Of a stretch of DNA of 64,000 bases, positions 14,469 to 25,444 are shown one piece after another. The stretch is from Lutraria lutraria (taxonomy: Eukaryota; Mollusca; Bivalvia; Venerida; Mactridae), in the NCBI GenBank assembly GCA_964023205.1, contig OZ026843.1, forward strand, positions 5,937,029-6,001,028. The letters are read 5' to 3'. A program made the position numbers and the translations under genes. How positions within the stretch are numbered: the first letter of the stretch is position 1; each line of letters opens with the position of its first letter. The notes beneath the pieces are model-generated. The model had not been told where the DNA came from. It saw only the letters and a program-made list of their open reading frames with translations, and did no database searches.

Positions 14469-15125
14469 ATACCAGACAAGATTTTAGACAGACATGACCC
14501 ACTCAGTATTTGATCAAAACTATCAAAACTTTCGCTTATAAAACGAAATGAAGGATTATGGCCAACCACACTAAAAAGTCATGTATTCGAACAGAAATAT
14601 GGCCTTATACCAGACAAGATTTTAGACAGACATGACCCAGTCGGTATTTGAGCTATTGCTGCTATTCAAAACAATCGAAACTTTCGCTTATGAAACGAAA
14701 TGAAGGATTATGGCCAACCACACTAAAAAGTCATGTATTCGAACAGAAATATGGCCTTATACCAGACAAGACTTTAGACAGACATGACCCAGTCGGTATT
14801 TGAGCTATTGCTGCTATTCAAAACAATCGAAACTTTCGCTTATGAAACGAAATGAAGGATTATGGCCAACCACACTAAAAGTCATGTATTCGAACAGAAA
14901 TAAAGGAATAAGGCCAACATCACTAAAAGTCATATTCGAACAGAAATACAAAATTAAGCCAAGGTCACTAAAAGTCACATTCAAACTTAGACATAAGGGA
15001 ATAGGCCAACAACACTAAAATCATATTCAAATAGAAATAAAAAGGCCAACAACACTAAAAGTCATATTCGAATAGAAATACAAAATAAATCCAACAAAAC
15101 TAAAAGTCATATTCGAACGGAATGG
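14469..15125. repeat. 152-bp tandem repeat grading into ~45-bp units
   Basis: Copies start at 14469 (138 bp, with a deletion), 14607 and 14759 (152 bp apart, almost identical): ATACCAGACAAGATTTTAGA at the start and CGAACAGAAATATGGCCTT at the end. From about 14855 the array continues as shorter, more diverged units built on GGCCAACANCACTAAAAGTC followed by ATATTCGAACAGAAATA, which is the terminal third of the 152-bp unit. Confidence 0.9.
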
Positions 15126-16414
15126 AGTTTTTTTATCATTTAGTCGAGGTGGTATAGAGTAGTGAATTCGAGTATCGTAAAGACAGTATTTAGTTGATAA
15201 GTACTCACTGTCCCCGACAACACCCCTTGTCATGGTATATTAAGATATTGAAATAGTGAAGTTAATATTCGGGTGCAAGGGAATTCACTATTGCAGTGTT
15301 TTACTGTATTTCAAAATTTATAGCAGCAAACCTATTAGATATGTTTCATTATAGGGAAAGATCACAATTTACGCTCATCTTCCCACACGTTCATAAGGAA
15401 ATACTTAATTAGAATATGGCATTATAAATGATACTGAATAGTTACGTCCGTCAACATCAAACAATACGTGTACCTTCATGAGCTACCACTCATTAGTGTA
15501 TGAGGTAATTAATACTTAACATCGCTTTGAAACACAATTACAAATAGAACTACATATTCATTGTACATCATATAACTTCCGACTTATCAAGGAGTTTGAA
15601 CTTGGTGTCGAATCGTACCATCTCGACAATTTACGTTCAAAGGGAAACAACTCTTACAGAAATAGTCAACAATATCAAGATTCCAAAAGATCTTGATTTC
15701 TGAAGATGTCCAGTACATAATTACTAGCATCCCAATATAAAGGACACTTTTGAGTGTCCGAATGTTGAGGTAGTCACTTCATTTATATAGATAAGAAAAT
15801 AAATTTTAGAAAAATATACATACAAAAAAAATCACCTTCACCAAAAAACTACCTTTCCCCAAAAAGCTACCTATTTTAGACCCAACCAACGTGATTAAAG
15901 CAACATATAAAAAAATGAAGAACAAACCATAGTGTCCCGGTGGATACTGCCTTGGAATAGTCTGCAAAGCTTCAGAGGGGTGTAGGTCATTACTCAAACC
16001 CTCTCCCCGGAGAAACATAAACAAAAATACTTGTTATACAACGTATTTACCAACCTAGTTGTCGTTACGATAATGTCTTATGAGAATTAAAATGTCGACA
16101 AAGGAGGTCAACACTCAAGCTTTAAGAATTAGTTGTTTCTTGTCATCCCACCTACCATACTTTTTCTCCCATCGACCCTAGACTTTTTTATTAGGCCCTT
16201 GTAGCTATAGACTTTCTCATATTTTACTTTTCCACTTGCTTTCAAGAGCCACAAAGCCACGACATGCCTATCCAATTTTAATGAACATGTAACCAGAAAA
16301 AAACAATTGTATTTTAGGCCTTAGCATAAAGAGATCTTTACGAAATAGGGAATGCTGTAAAATGTACATTGAAGAATTTCAGCCGTTTTACGTGTTCACT
16401 ACTTATATATCTTA

Positions 16415-16726
16415 GGGAGATCGGTGGTTGAGTGGTAACGCGCTTGACTAATAAACGAAAAGTCATGGGTTCGATTCTCAGCTCTGTCACTCAAATTTCT
16501 CAGGGATGCTCTTTCAGTGTCCCCATCCCAACTACCGAGCCAAGTACTGTGTCTAGAACATCACAGGAACATGGGCTAGGCGTGTATTGGTGTTTTACAC
16601 CTGGCACGGTAAAGAACTAGGAAAAACTATTCGAAAAGAGTTACAGGAGTGCAAATTCACGGTTCTCCTTATCTCTTATCGTCCCACCTCTGGGGCGGCT
16701 CTAAAATGACCATAAACAACAGAAAG
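16415..16726 (+). mobile_element. tRNA-headed SINE (family B)
   Basis: A tRNA-like head with A box GGTTGAGTGGTAACGCG and B box GGTTCGATTCT (16468-16478), about 40 bp apart as in a Leu/Ser-type tRNA with a long variable arm. The body differs from family A and ends near TCTGGGGCGGCTCTAAAATG. The open frame across it is accidental. Confidence 0.7.
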
Positions 16727-17559
16727 ATAAAATCACTCACATAATCAAAGAAAAAGTAGCTTTATTGTGATCAGGAGTAAGTGATGGACGACAAGAGGAA
16801 AGACAAAAACTGCGGAATCAAGCAAAGAATTCAACTTACTATCATACTGACGTTATATTGCCTACCTCGAGATTATAAAAATTGAATACAGTCCCTGAGA
16901 TCAAATTTCGATCTCATTCTCAAACATATATTGGAATCAAGCAATAATTTAATACCACTTTGACTTAATATTGATGGCACCGAGATTATAAAACTTGAGA
17001 ACAGTCTCAGAGCTCAAATATCAATTCCATTCTCAAATTATTACGTTTAAGAAGATAGAGCTGAATAACGTTCACACACATATTCAAGTAAGATATAATG
17101 TCTGAAAAATGCATCAATAATACATTTTGTATCATTATTGTTTGATCATAATTAACATAGAAACATTAAAAGACAAGATATTTATCTTGAGACCGATCTC
17201 AAGTTGTATAGCTTCGAACCCTGATCTATATGAAAATCAAATAACAATATCAAACAATGATATTCAAACAGCATAGGACAAGAAGCATAATATTCCGACG
17301 GATTAATGTACCGGTGGAAGGGAGATAACTAGCCTTAGATATAGCGATAAACTGAACGAAGTTGTCCTTCTTTGGAAGCTGTAACGAAACAGGTACTACA
17401 GTCATGAATTGTAACTTCTTCATCTTCTGAAGCATTGTCGTGCATAGTTACATTAGTTTCTAAGGAGACATTTCCGAAAAGAGGCGCCTCGGACGATTCC
17501 ATACTTCCATCTAATCTCGGCTCTACTTGGTAGCTTTATCATAATAATTTATGTACCAC

Positions 17560-17706
17560 TATCTTCTTATTTGCCCTCTTAAATATGTACTATTGTATTT
17601 TGTTATTTGTTGTATGTATGCGTTTTTGTGATAATGTATGTTTTATATTATGACGATGAGCTTAACGCTTAAAAGTCAATTAAGAAATATTCTGTTCTGT
17701 TCTGTT
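17560..17706 (+). mobile_element. Possible 3' end of a non-LTR retrotransposon
   Basis: An AT-rich segment ends in the short tandem ATTCTGTTCTGTTCTG (about 17688-17704). Such hexamer-like tails are typical of CR1/L2-type LINE 3' ends. No reverse transcriptase sequence is visible upstream, so only a 5'-truncated remnant is possible. Confidence 0.3.
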
Positions 17707-18472
17707 TATAAGCTTGACAACAAAATCCTTAAAATGGCGTCTGTCGAATGTTGTTTACAAGAAGTAAAATAGTTTACTAACAACAGTGCATGGTATAAAA
17801 AAACTTGACAGGCGTTCCGTCATGGTGGCTGGATGGCTAGGCTGCCGTATTTGTCACTCAAACTTCCTGGTAATTCTTATGCCATAAAGTTTTCATTTTC
17901 TTACTAAATATTACTTTAAATAAAGCTCATATCGGATCACGATTATGGTGTTTAAAGCCCAATGTCATACATACTCGACACGTTCATTCTAAGGTCCGAA
18001 AAAATCTCTCTTTCGCAGTCTTTCGAAATATTGCAGTGATTTGTTTTACGTTTAATTGTTTGTAAACAAGATTTTCGGAAACGAGTACTTCGAATTCCTA
18101 TCGATTTTTACCAACAGTTTGTTGATCGCCATTGAAGATTGACTGACGCAGTCCATCTGTCCTTATGTGACTATCATGCCTCAGCTGTGCCGGCTCAAGG
18201 TCAATGTCGCCCGTGACGTCAAAGGTCAAACGCGTAACATTTCGTGTCCCCTGCAAGTCTTATATCCAGTAAGGGATTTTCTTTAAACTTCAGATCATAG
18301 ACACAATCTGCAGAATACATGCCTTAGCTGCACCTGCGCAATGTCAAGGTCAAGCTTGAACTTAGGTTCAAACATGTTCGAACGTTTCTCGGCTGATTTT
18401 TTGGTTTAGGGGAGGGGCATAATTATGTTTTTGGTCAAGAAAGAAATTATTGTTGTGGCTGTATCGTTCCTT

Positions 18473-18722
18473 ACAGTTTGTCCTAATTTCTCGATCAATG
18501 AAATGTCCGCATTTCATTTGAAATTTGAAAAATATATCGCATAAAATGTGCCTTGAACCTGATATGGAGAAAATACGTCACTTATTACGCTGTCTGTACA
18601 GAAATTAAGACAAACTGTAAATCAGTTATCGTTCATATTTTGAATTTTATGCGACATATCACTGCGCTCCGCTCCGCGTCGCTTGTGATATATCCCATAA
18701 AATTCAAAATATGAACGATAAC
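18473..18722. mobile_element. Foldback element with two sets of inverted arms
   Basis: ACAGTTTGTCCTAATTTCT (18473-18491) is inverted at 18600-18618 with one mismatch. Immediately after, AGTTATCGTTCATATTTTGA... (18624-18662) is inverted at 18685-18722, enclosing the GC-rich loop TGCGCTCCGCTCCGCGTCGC. The second pair is nearly perfect over almost 40 bp. The structure fits a non-autonomous DNA element; no target-site duplication identified. Confidence 0.65.
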
Positions 18723-19245
18723 TAATACATATTTTCCCATTTTATCATGATTTTGTACCATTACGTTATAGCACCTTATGTTGACCAAAGCTAAAACCAA
18801 TAACAGAAATCAAATAACTAAATATTGTGGATCTGTTAACTGCAAACGTAAAATGGCCTATTGTTACCGTGACTTACATTATTTCTTTGACATGCTTTTC
18901 AAGACAAAATCACGTTTAAGTATGTATTGGTCCCTCGCCTTGTCATTGAACCCAAACAAAAAATATTTATCTGCATAAACATTATTTTCTATGAGTTTTA
19001 GTTAATAATATACTTTCATGTGTTCTTAACTGTTAAGTTCTTTGTAAGGACCTACACATAGCCTAACGAAATGTGTACTTCAGCACAGATCCTCAATGGA
19101 GCGACATATGGCCCTTTTGCTAAACTTTTAATTTGTTTCTTCAATTTTCTTTATGTTCTATCACTGTTCTGCTTTTTGGTTCTGGTCAATAAAATATCAA
19201 TATGTTTCTTGTTATGACAATCACTCTTCCATGAACTAGAACGCC

Positions 19246-19422
19246 ATGATCAACAGCACTCACAGTTCTTCCCTTAAGTTAGTTGATCCTGGTACCTCAC
19301 CCTTACCTTCACACACAACATCAGCAGACAAGCCTGACTTGATGCTGAGCTCTCTTAGTAGTGCTTCATCCCCTAATCCAGCCAACATCATCAGACGTAG
19401 CAGAAATACTAAAATAGTTTAA
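19246..19422 (+). CDS. Coding-like island, 58 codons, unknown (possible terminal exon or decayed fragment)
   Basis: A short open frame (starts MINSTHSSSLK, ends RRSRNTKIV then TAA) whose composition is unlike the AT-rich surroundings: Ser, Pro, Thr and Ala rich, balanced codons and noticeably higher GC. A TAG lies in frame three codons before the ATG. A pyrimidine-rich stretch ending in AG near 19285 could be a splice acceptor, in which case the true exon begins near the sequence VDPGTSPLP and the ATG is irrelevant. I recognise no domain. It may be the last exon of an unrecognised gene, a captured gene fragment, or chance. It lies about 200 bp before the 37-bp satellite. Confidence 0.3.
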   Translation: MINSTHSSSLKLVDPGTSPLPSHTTSADKPDLMLSSLSSASSPNPANIIRRSRNTKIV

Positions 19423-19506
19423 TGTGCATTAATTTCCAGAGTGCAAAGAGTGATTTTCGAGCCTGTCACAGAGGTGAATGTACGAACCGGTGTGTAAGAG
19501 AGTGTA

Positions 19507-19550
19507 GCCGGGCAAGGCCAAAGCCCGGGGCCCGGTTTGCGGGTCCCGGA
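19507..19550. other. GC-rich hairpin segment before the 37-bp satellite
   Basis: An isolated, very GC-rich run (GCCGGGC, AAAGCCCGGGGCCCGG, GCGGGTCCCGG) with several self-complementary stretches, sharply different from its surroundings and about 85 bp before the satellite begins. Function unknown; it may be part of the element that seeded the satellite. Confidence 0.4.
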
Positions 19551-19634
19551 CTTTGACTTCCCCGTATAATTACAGGATAATCATATTTTTATCATGTTTT
19601 TTGTATGAAATGTCCGTTGTTGTTACACAAGTAA

Positions 19635-22297
19635 CGTTTTATTTACAAGCGGTGTCGTGAGAATAACACGCCGTTATATTTGCAAGCGGTGCCGTAAGAA
19701 TAACACGCCGCTTTATTTACAAGCGGTGTCGTAAAAATAACACGTCATTTTATTTACAAAAAGTGTCGTGAGAATAACAGGTCGTTTTATTTACAAGCGG
19801 TTTCGTAAGAATAACACGTCGTTATTTTTACAAGCGGTGTTGTGAGAATAACACGTCGTTATATTTACAAAAAGTGTCGTGAGAATAACACGTCGTTATA
19901 TTAACAAAAAGAGTCGTGAGAATAACACGTCGTTTTATTTACTAACGGTGTCGTGAGAATAACACATCGTTATATTTGCAAGCGGTGTCGTAAGAATAAC
20001 ACGCCATTTTATTTACAAGCGGTGTCGTAAGAATAACACGCCGTTTTATTTACAAGCGGTGTCGTGAGAATAACACGTCGTTATATTTACAAGCGGTGTC
20101 GTAAGAATAACACGCCGTTTTATTTACTAACGGTGTCATGAGAATAACACGTCGTTATATTTGCAAGCGGTGTCGTAAGAATAACACGTCGTTATATTTG
20201 CAATCGGTGTCGTAAGAATAACACGTCGTTATATTCACAAGCGGTGTCGTAATAATAACACGTCGTTTTATTTACTAACGGTGTCGTGAGAATAACACGT
20301 CGTTTTATTTACTAACGGTGTCGTGAGAATAACACGTCGTTTAATTTACTAACGGTGTCGTGAGAATAACACGTCGTTTTATTTACTAACGGTGTCGTGA
20401 GAATAACACGTCGTTTAATTTACTAACGGTGTCGTGAGAAAAACACGTCGTTATATTTGCAAGCGGTGTCGTAATAATAACACGCCGATTTATTTACTAA
20501 CGGTGTCATGAGAATAACACGTCGTGATATTTACAAGCGGTGTCGTAAGAATAACACGCCGTTTTATTTACAAATGGTGTCGTGAGAATAACACGTCGTT
20601 TTATTTACTAACGGTGTCGTGAGAATAACACGTCGTTATATTCACAAGCGGTGTCGTAATAATAACACGTCGTTTTATTTACTAACGGTGTCGTGAGAAT
20701 AACACGTCGTTTTATTTACTAACGGTGTCATGAGAATAACACGCCGTTTTATATACAAATGGTGTCGTAATAATAACACGCCGTTTTATTTACTAACGGT
20801 GTCGTGAGAATAACACGTCGTTTTATTTACTAACGGTGTCGTGAGAATAACACGCCATTTTATTTACTAACGGTGTCGTGAGAATAACACGTCGTTATAT
20901 TTGCAAGCGGTGTAGTAAGAATAACACGTCGTTATATTTACAAGCGGTGTCGTAAGAATAACACGCCGTTTTATTTACAAGCGGTGTCGTGAGAATAACA
21001 CGTCGTGATATTTACAAGCGGTGTCGTAAGAATAACACGCCGTTTTATTTACAAATGGTGTCGTGAGAATAACACGTCGTTATATTTACAAGCGGTGTCG
21101 TAAGAATAACACGCCGTTTTATTTACTAACGGTGTCATGAGAATAACACGTCGTTATATTTACAAATGGTGTCGTAAGAATAACACGCCGTTTTATTTAC
21201 TAACGGTGTCATGAGAATAACACGTCGTTATATTTACAAATGGTGTCGTGAGAATAACACGTCGTTATATTCACAAGCGGTGTCGTAATAATAACACGTC
21301 GTTTTATTTACTAACGGTGTCGTGAGAATAACACGTCGTTTTATTTACTACCGGTGTCGTGAGAATAACACGTCGTTTTATTTACTAACGGTGTCGTGAG
21401 AATAACACGTCGTTATATTCACAATCGGTGTCGTAATAATAACACGCCGTTTTATTTACTAACGGTGTCATGAGAATAACACGTCGTTATATTTGCAAGC
21501 GGTGTCGTAAGAATAACACGTCGTTATATTTGCAATCGGTGTCGTAAGAATAACACGTCGTTATATTCACAAGCGGTGTCGTAATAATAACACGTCGTTT
21601 TATTTACTAACGGTGTCGTGAGAATAACACGTCGTTTTATTTACTAACGGTGTCGTGAGAATAACACGCCATTTTATTTACTAACGGTGTCGTGAGAATA
21701 ACACGTCGTTATATTTGCAAGCGGTGTCGTAAGAATAACACGTCGTTATATTTACAAGCGGTGTAGTAAGAATAACACGTCGTTATATTTACAAGCGGTG
21801 TCGTAAGAATAACACGCCGTTTTATTTACAAGCGGTGTCGTGAGAATAACACGTCGTGATATTTACAAATGGTGTCGTGAGAATAACACGTCGTTTTATT
21901 TACTAACGGTGTCGTGAGAATAACACGTCGTTATATTCACAATCGGTGTCATAATAATAACACGCCGTTTTATTTACTAACGGTGTCGTGAGAATAACAC
22001 GTCGTTTTATTTACTAACGGTGTCGTGAGAATAACACGTCGTTATATTTGCAAGCGGTGTTATGAGAATAACACGTCGTTTTATTTACAAGCGGTATCGT
22101 AAGAATAACACGTCGTTTTATTTACAAGCGGTGTCGTAAGAATAACACCCCGTTTTATTTGCATGCGGTGTCGTAATAATAACACGTCATTTTATTTACA
22201 AGCGGTGTCGTATGAATAACACGTAATTTTATTTACATTACGGTGCCGTAAGATTTGGCCGTCGTTTGATTTACAAACGGTGTCGTGAGAATAGCAC
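19635..22297. repeat. 37-bp satellite, about 72 copies, with higher-order structure
   Basis: Head-to-tail array of GTGTCGTGAGAATAACACG followed by TCGTTTTATTTACTAACG. Main variants are ATATTTACAAGCGG, TTATTTACTAACGG and ATATTCACAAGCGG in one half and CGTGAG, CGTAAG or CGTAATAAT in the other. Each unit has several CpGs, giving a CpG-dense block in AT-rich DNA. A multi-unit block with the marker TTTGCAATCGG recurs exactly 1,332 bp (36 units) apart (20161 and 21493). Another block, marked CACGCCATTTTATTTACTAA, recurs 814 bp (22 units) apart. No coding capacity. Confidence 0.97.
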
Positions 22298-23364
22298 AAC
22301 ACAAACTAAAAAAAGTGGTGTATGTGCGACTCTATCAAGAGAATCGCTATACACCAGATCATGAAATGATAACAATAACATAATCTTAACACCTTTTATA
22401 CCACTGTGCTAATGCTTAAAAACAAGTTTTGAATATGTATATTTTATACTAAAGTTATGTCTAATAAATCTATTTTAGTATTTACTGTAATGTATTTTCA
22501 TGGGCTGGTTGATGATAAATTATACTCAGTGCCTTTTTTATTTGAGTAACAAAATACTGAACAATTTAATAGATATATACCAAATATTTAAAACACGCTT
22601 TAATTTACGTCCATATTGTAATATCTGTGCCCCGGGGATTAACACAAACTATACAAAACCGTATAAGGTATAACTGTTTCACACCTTCCTATAACCAACA
22701 TAACAAAAACGCTTTTGAACTTAAAGGGACAACTGTATGTGAATAAACTCAGGACATAAGATAATAATGATTTGTCTAAATGTTTCATGTTGTACAATTT
22801 GTCTGTTTATGTCACATCTGGTTTTTGTTGCATTTTTAAAAGAATTATTACTTTAAACAATACGTATTCAATTATCGAAGCACTTGCAATAACGAGAATA
22901 TCGATATTTACTTACCTGTAGACAAATCAGTTTGGTTTATTTTATATATTCATTGTATACTTCACAAAAATGTATTCAGTGTACAGATATACCTATTTTA
23001 TACACATTACAAGTTAAAAGAATTTAAAGGATATTCAAGACATTAAAACATTCTGCAATGTGTATGGAAGGATACCAACATTCATGCAGTCAGTATCATA
23101 CAACATAATAACTTGAAGTAATAATCAATGAAGTAATATCTTCAATGTTGAGTTAAATTTCTTAAACATCAGAAAAAATTGAAAGTGCTAAAAAAGCCAA
23201 TAAAAACTTCACACGAAGACATTAACACAATTATTATATATCAATACAACTATAGCAATGTCAAAGCATTGCTAATCTTATAAAAACAGAGCAGCTAGAT
23301 GATAACATCTAAGCAGAAATGAAACTTAAAAAATATTCATGTGGATCAAGTATTTTACAACATA

Positions 23365-23545
23365 TTTCTGAGCTTATACTCACGTCTGTACGTTTATATT
23401 TCTGACTGTGTGTTCATATTTATTAGTTGATACTTACGCCTTGGTGTTCATACTTAAGTCTGTATGTTCATATTTCTGAGTTAAATCTTTATCTTCATAT
23501 TTCTGAGTCAATACTTTGTCTTTACCTTCGTATTTCTAAGTCACC
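23365..23545. repeat. Degenerate TTCATATTTCTGAGT repeat
   Basis: The motif TTCATATTTCTGAGT and variants recur about every 30-40 bp with intervening TCTGTACGT- or CTTTGTCTT-like sequence. Strongly diverged tandem array. Confidence 0.5.
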
Positions 23546-23629
23546 CAGAGAGGACAAAGTGACAATGAATGTAACAAAATAATATAATGGTTAGTTTTAC
23601 TGCAGGATTCAGGGCTGGAGGGGAAAATT

Positions 23630-23790
23630 GGCCAGGAGGGTAAAATTGCCAAGACTGTATGATTTAATTATATATGAAGACAAAGAGAAAAAGTGGCCAG
23701 GAGGGTAAAAACCGGCCGAGAATGTATGGTTTAATTATATCTGAAGACATTTTTAGGGGCAAAATTGCCAAGGGGGTAAAAATAACAGGC
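23630..23790. repeat. Tandem duplication, about 65 bp
   Basis: GGCCAGGAGGGTAAAA at 23630 recurs at 23695, each followed by a related stretch ending GTATGRTTTAATTATAT and TGAAGACA. A third partial unit (GCAAAATTGCCAAGGGGGTA) follows. The open frame across it is a by-product of the repeat. Confidence 0.65.
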
Positions 23791-24348
23791 AAACATAATT
23801 TGAACTGGTTAATTTTACATAACAAATCTTATCTTATAAACAATTTACCAGAAAAGGATCAAACACTTTTTAAGTAAAATGAATCTGAACTAAGTAATCT
23901 ATTTTTCCACAATATATTAATCCTATTAATCAAGTATATAAACTGTGCAGAAATGAACTGACACTGCACTATCATAATATATCACACAAATACGTTGGGC
24001 ATACAGAAACGTACAGATACTTTATTAAGACCTAAGCATTACAGTCCATCGTCATAATAAACATACACTTACATGGATGAACTATAAGCAACATTTTACA
24101 AACATTGAAAATAACATAAAATGTAACAGAATAGAACAAAATCATCAATTTACCAATACAGTGCAGTTATCATCTAGCTTAATTTGTGAATGTGAGAATT
24201 GTGTTAATTAAGTAAAAATAATGGTCAGAAATCAAAACATCGTACATCGTATAGTTACATACATAGCAATGCAAATTCCTTTTTGTGTATGTCGTCAGCG
24301 TTTTCCTCTTTATCTATATGGTCAGTTGATTCATCAGTAGTTTAGTCA

Positions 24349-24613
24349 GTGCCGAAAGAAATTCTGACTGTTGACCGAAAGGATTATAAAATATCAAATA
24401 CGTGTCCATTGAGGAAATTTACATGGCTATGATTCAAAATATTTTTTTCTAATAATATATTTATCATGGTCCTTGCCTCATGTGTCCGTGTTATTAAGAA
24501 CAGTATAAAGACAATCGAAATGTTTTCGTTGTCTCGTATGAGTCGTATCCAAAAGAAATTTAGACTGTAGATCGAAAGGATTACAAAATATCAAATCCGA
24601 GTCCATTGACCAA
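24349..24613. repeat. Direct repeat pair, offset 197 bp
   Basis: A segment of about 67 bp around GACCGAAAGGATTATAAAAT and ATCAAATACGTGTCCATTGA (24349-24416) is repeated at 24546-24613 with moderate divergence. Probably an old tandem duplication. Confidence 0.55.
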
Positions 24614-25291
24614 ACAAATCGTAAACACAAATAGCTCCGCGCCCACAGGCACGGAGCAATAAGTATGCATGGTAGCCTGTCGAAATAGTCACCAAACTAG
24701 GAGTAATTTCTCAAATATTCATTTTGTGAACCAAAAGTGGAACCATACTCAGCAAGTTTTTGGACTTGATTTTTATCAAAATCAAGTCCTTTGTAATCAT
24801 TGACTTATATTTGTCGCTGGACTCCATAACAGCTTGGTTAAAAGAATGCCACATAAAGGAAATAGTGCGCAACTAAATGGTATGTTTATATAGAAGTATC
24901 TGGAATCTTTCCCCAATTAAGTGTGTCAGATCTAAATACATTTGAAATCATTCTATTGTAACTACATGGAAGGAGTCATGTATCTAAATAAGTGCTTGTC
25001 GGTAGATACATGAGATTTTCAAATGCGTAGAATTAAAACCGCGTATTCACTGTCCAATAAAATATCTTGCAATAAAAATAGTTCTACTTTCGGTCTTCGT
25101 ACGATAGCTCAGAAAAATCTCCACGGACGTATTCATGCATTTGAAACAATCTACCATCGATGTGTGTGTTTTGTGCCTTTCTAACATTTCTTAATATTAC
25201 AAAGCGAATGCTCATTTAATCGTATTCCGTGATATTCACACCAACTAGTGTTATTTTGATGACGGAATCGCTATTTATAGACTCACTCCCA

Positions 25292-25444
25292 TAGCTGGGC
25301 CGATAACTGAAAGAATCTTTCACTTTATGATACAAGCACCAAATTTGACATGAATGTTCAGCAAGGCCAACTCTTTGAAAAAAGCACGTTAGCCACTTAA
25401 ATTTTTCAAAATGGCCGCCATATTTTTCAAAATGGCCGCCATGG
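25292..25444 (+). repeat. Left copy of an inverted repeat pair (AAAATGGCCGCCAT family)
   Basis: Begins TAGCTGGGC and runs through ACTGAAAGA, GATACAAGCACCAAA and AAAAAAGCACGTTAGCCA to a doubled TTTTCAAAATGGCCGCCAT. Matches the inverted copy at 28707-28868 end to end. Could be one terminal inverted repeat of a 3.6-kb element or an independent MITE insertion. Confidence 0.7.
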
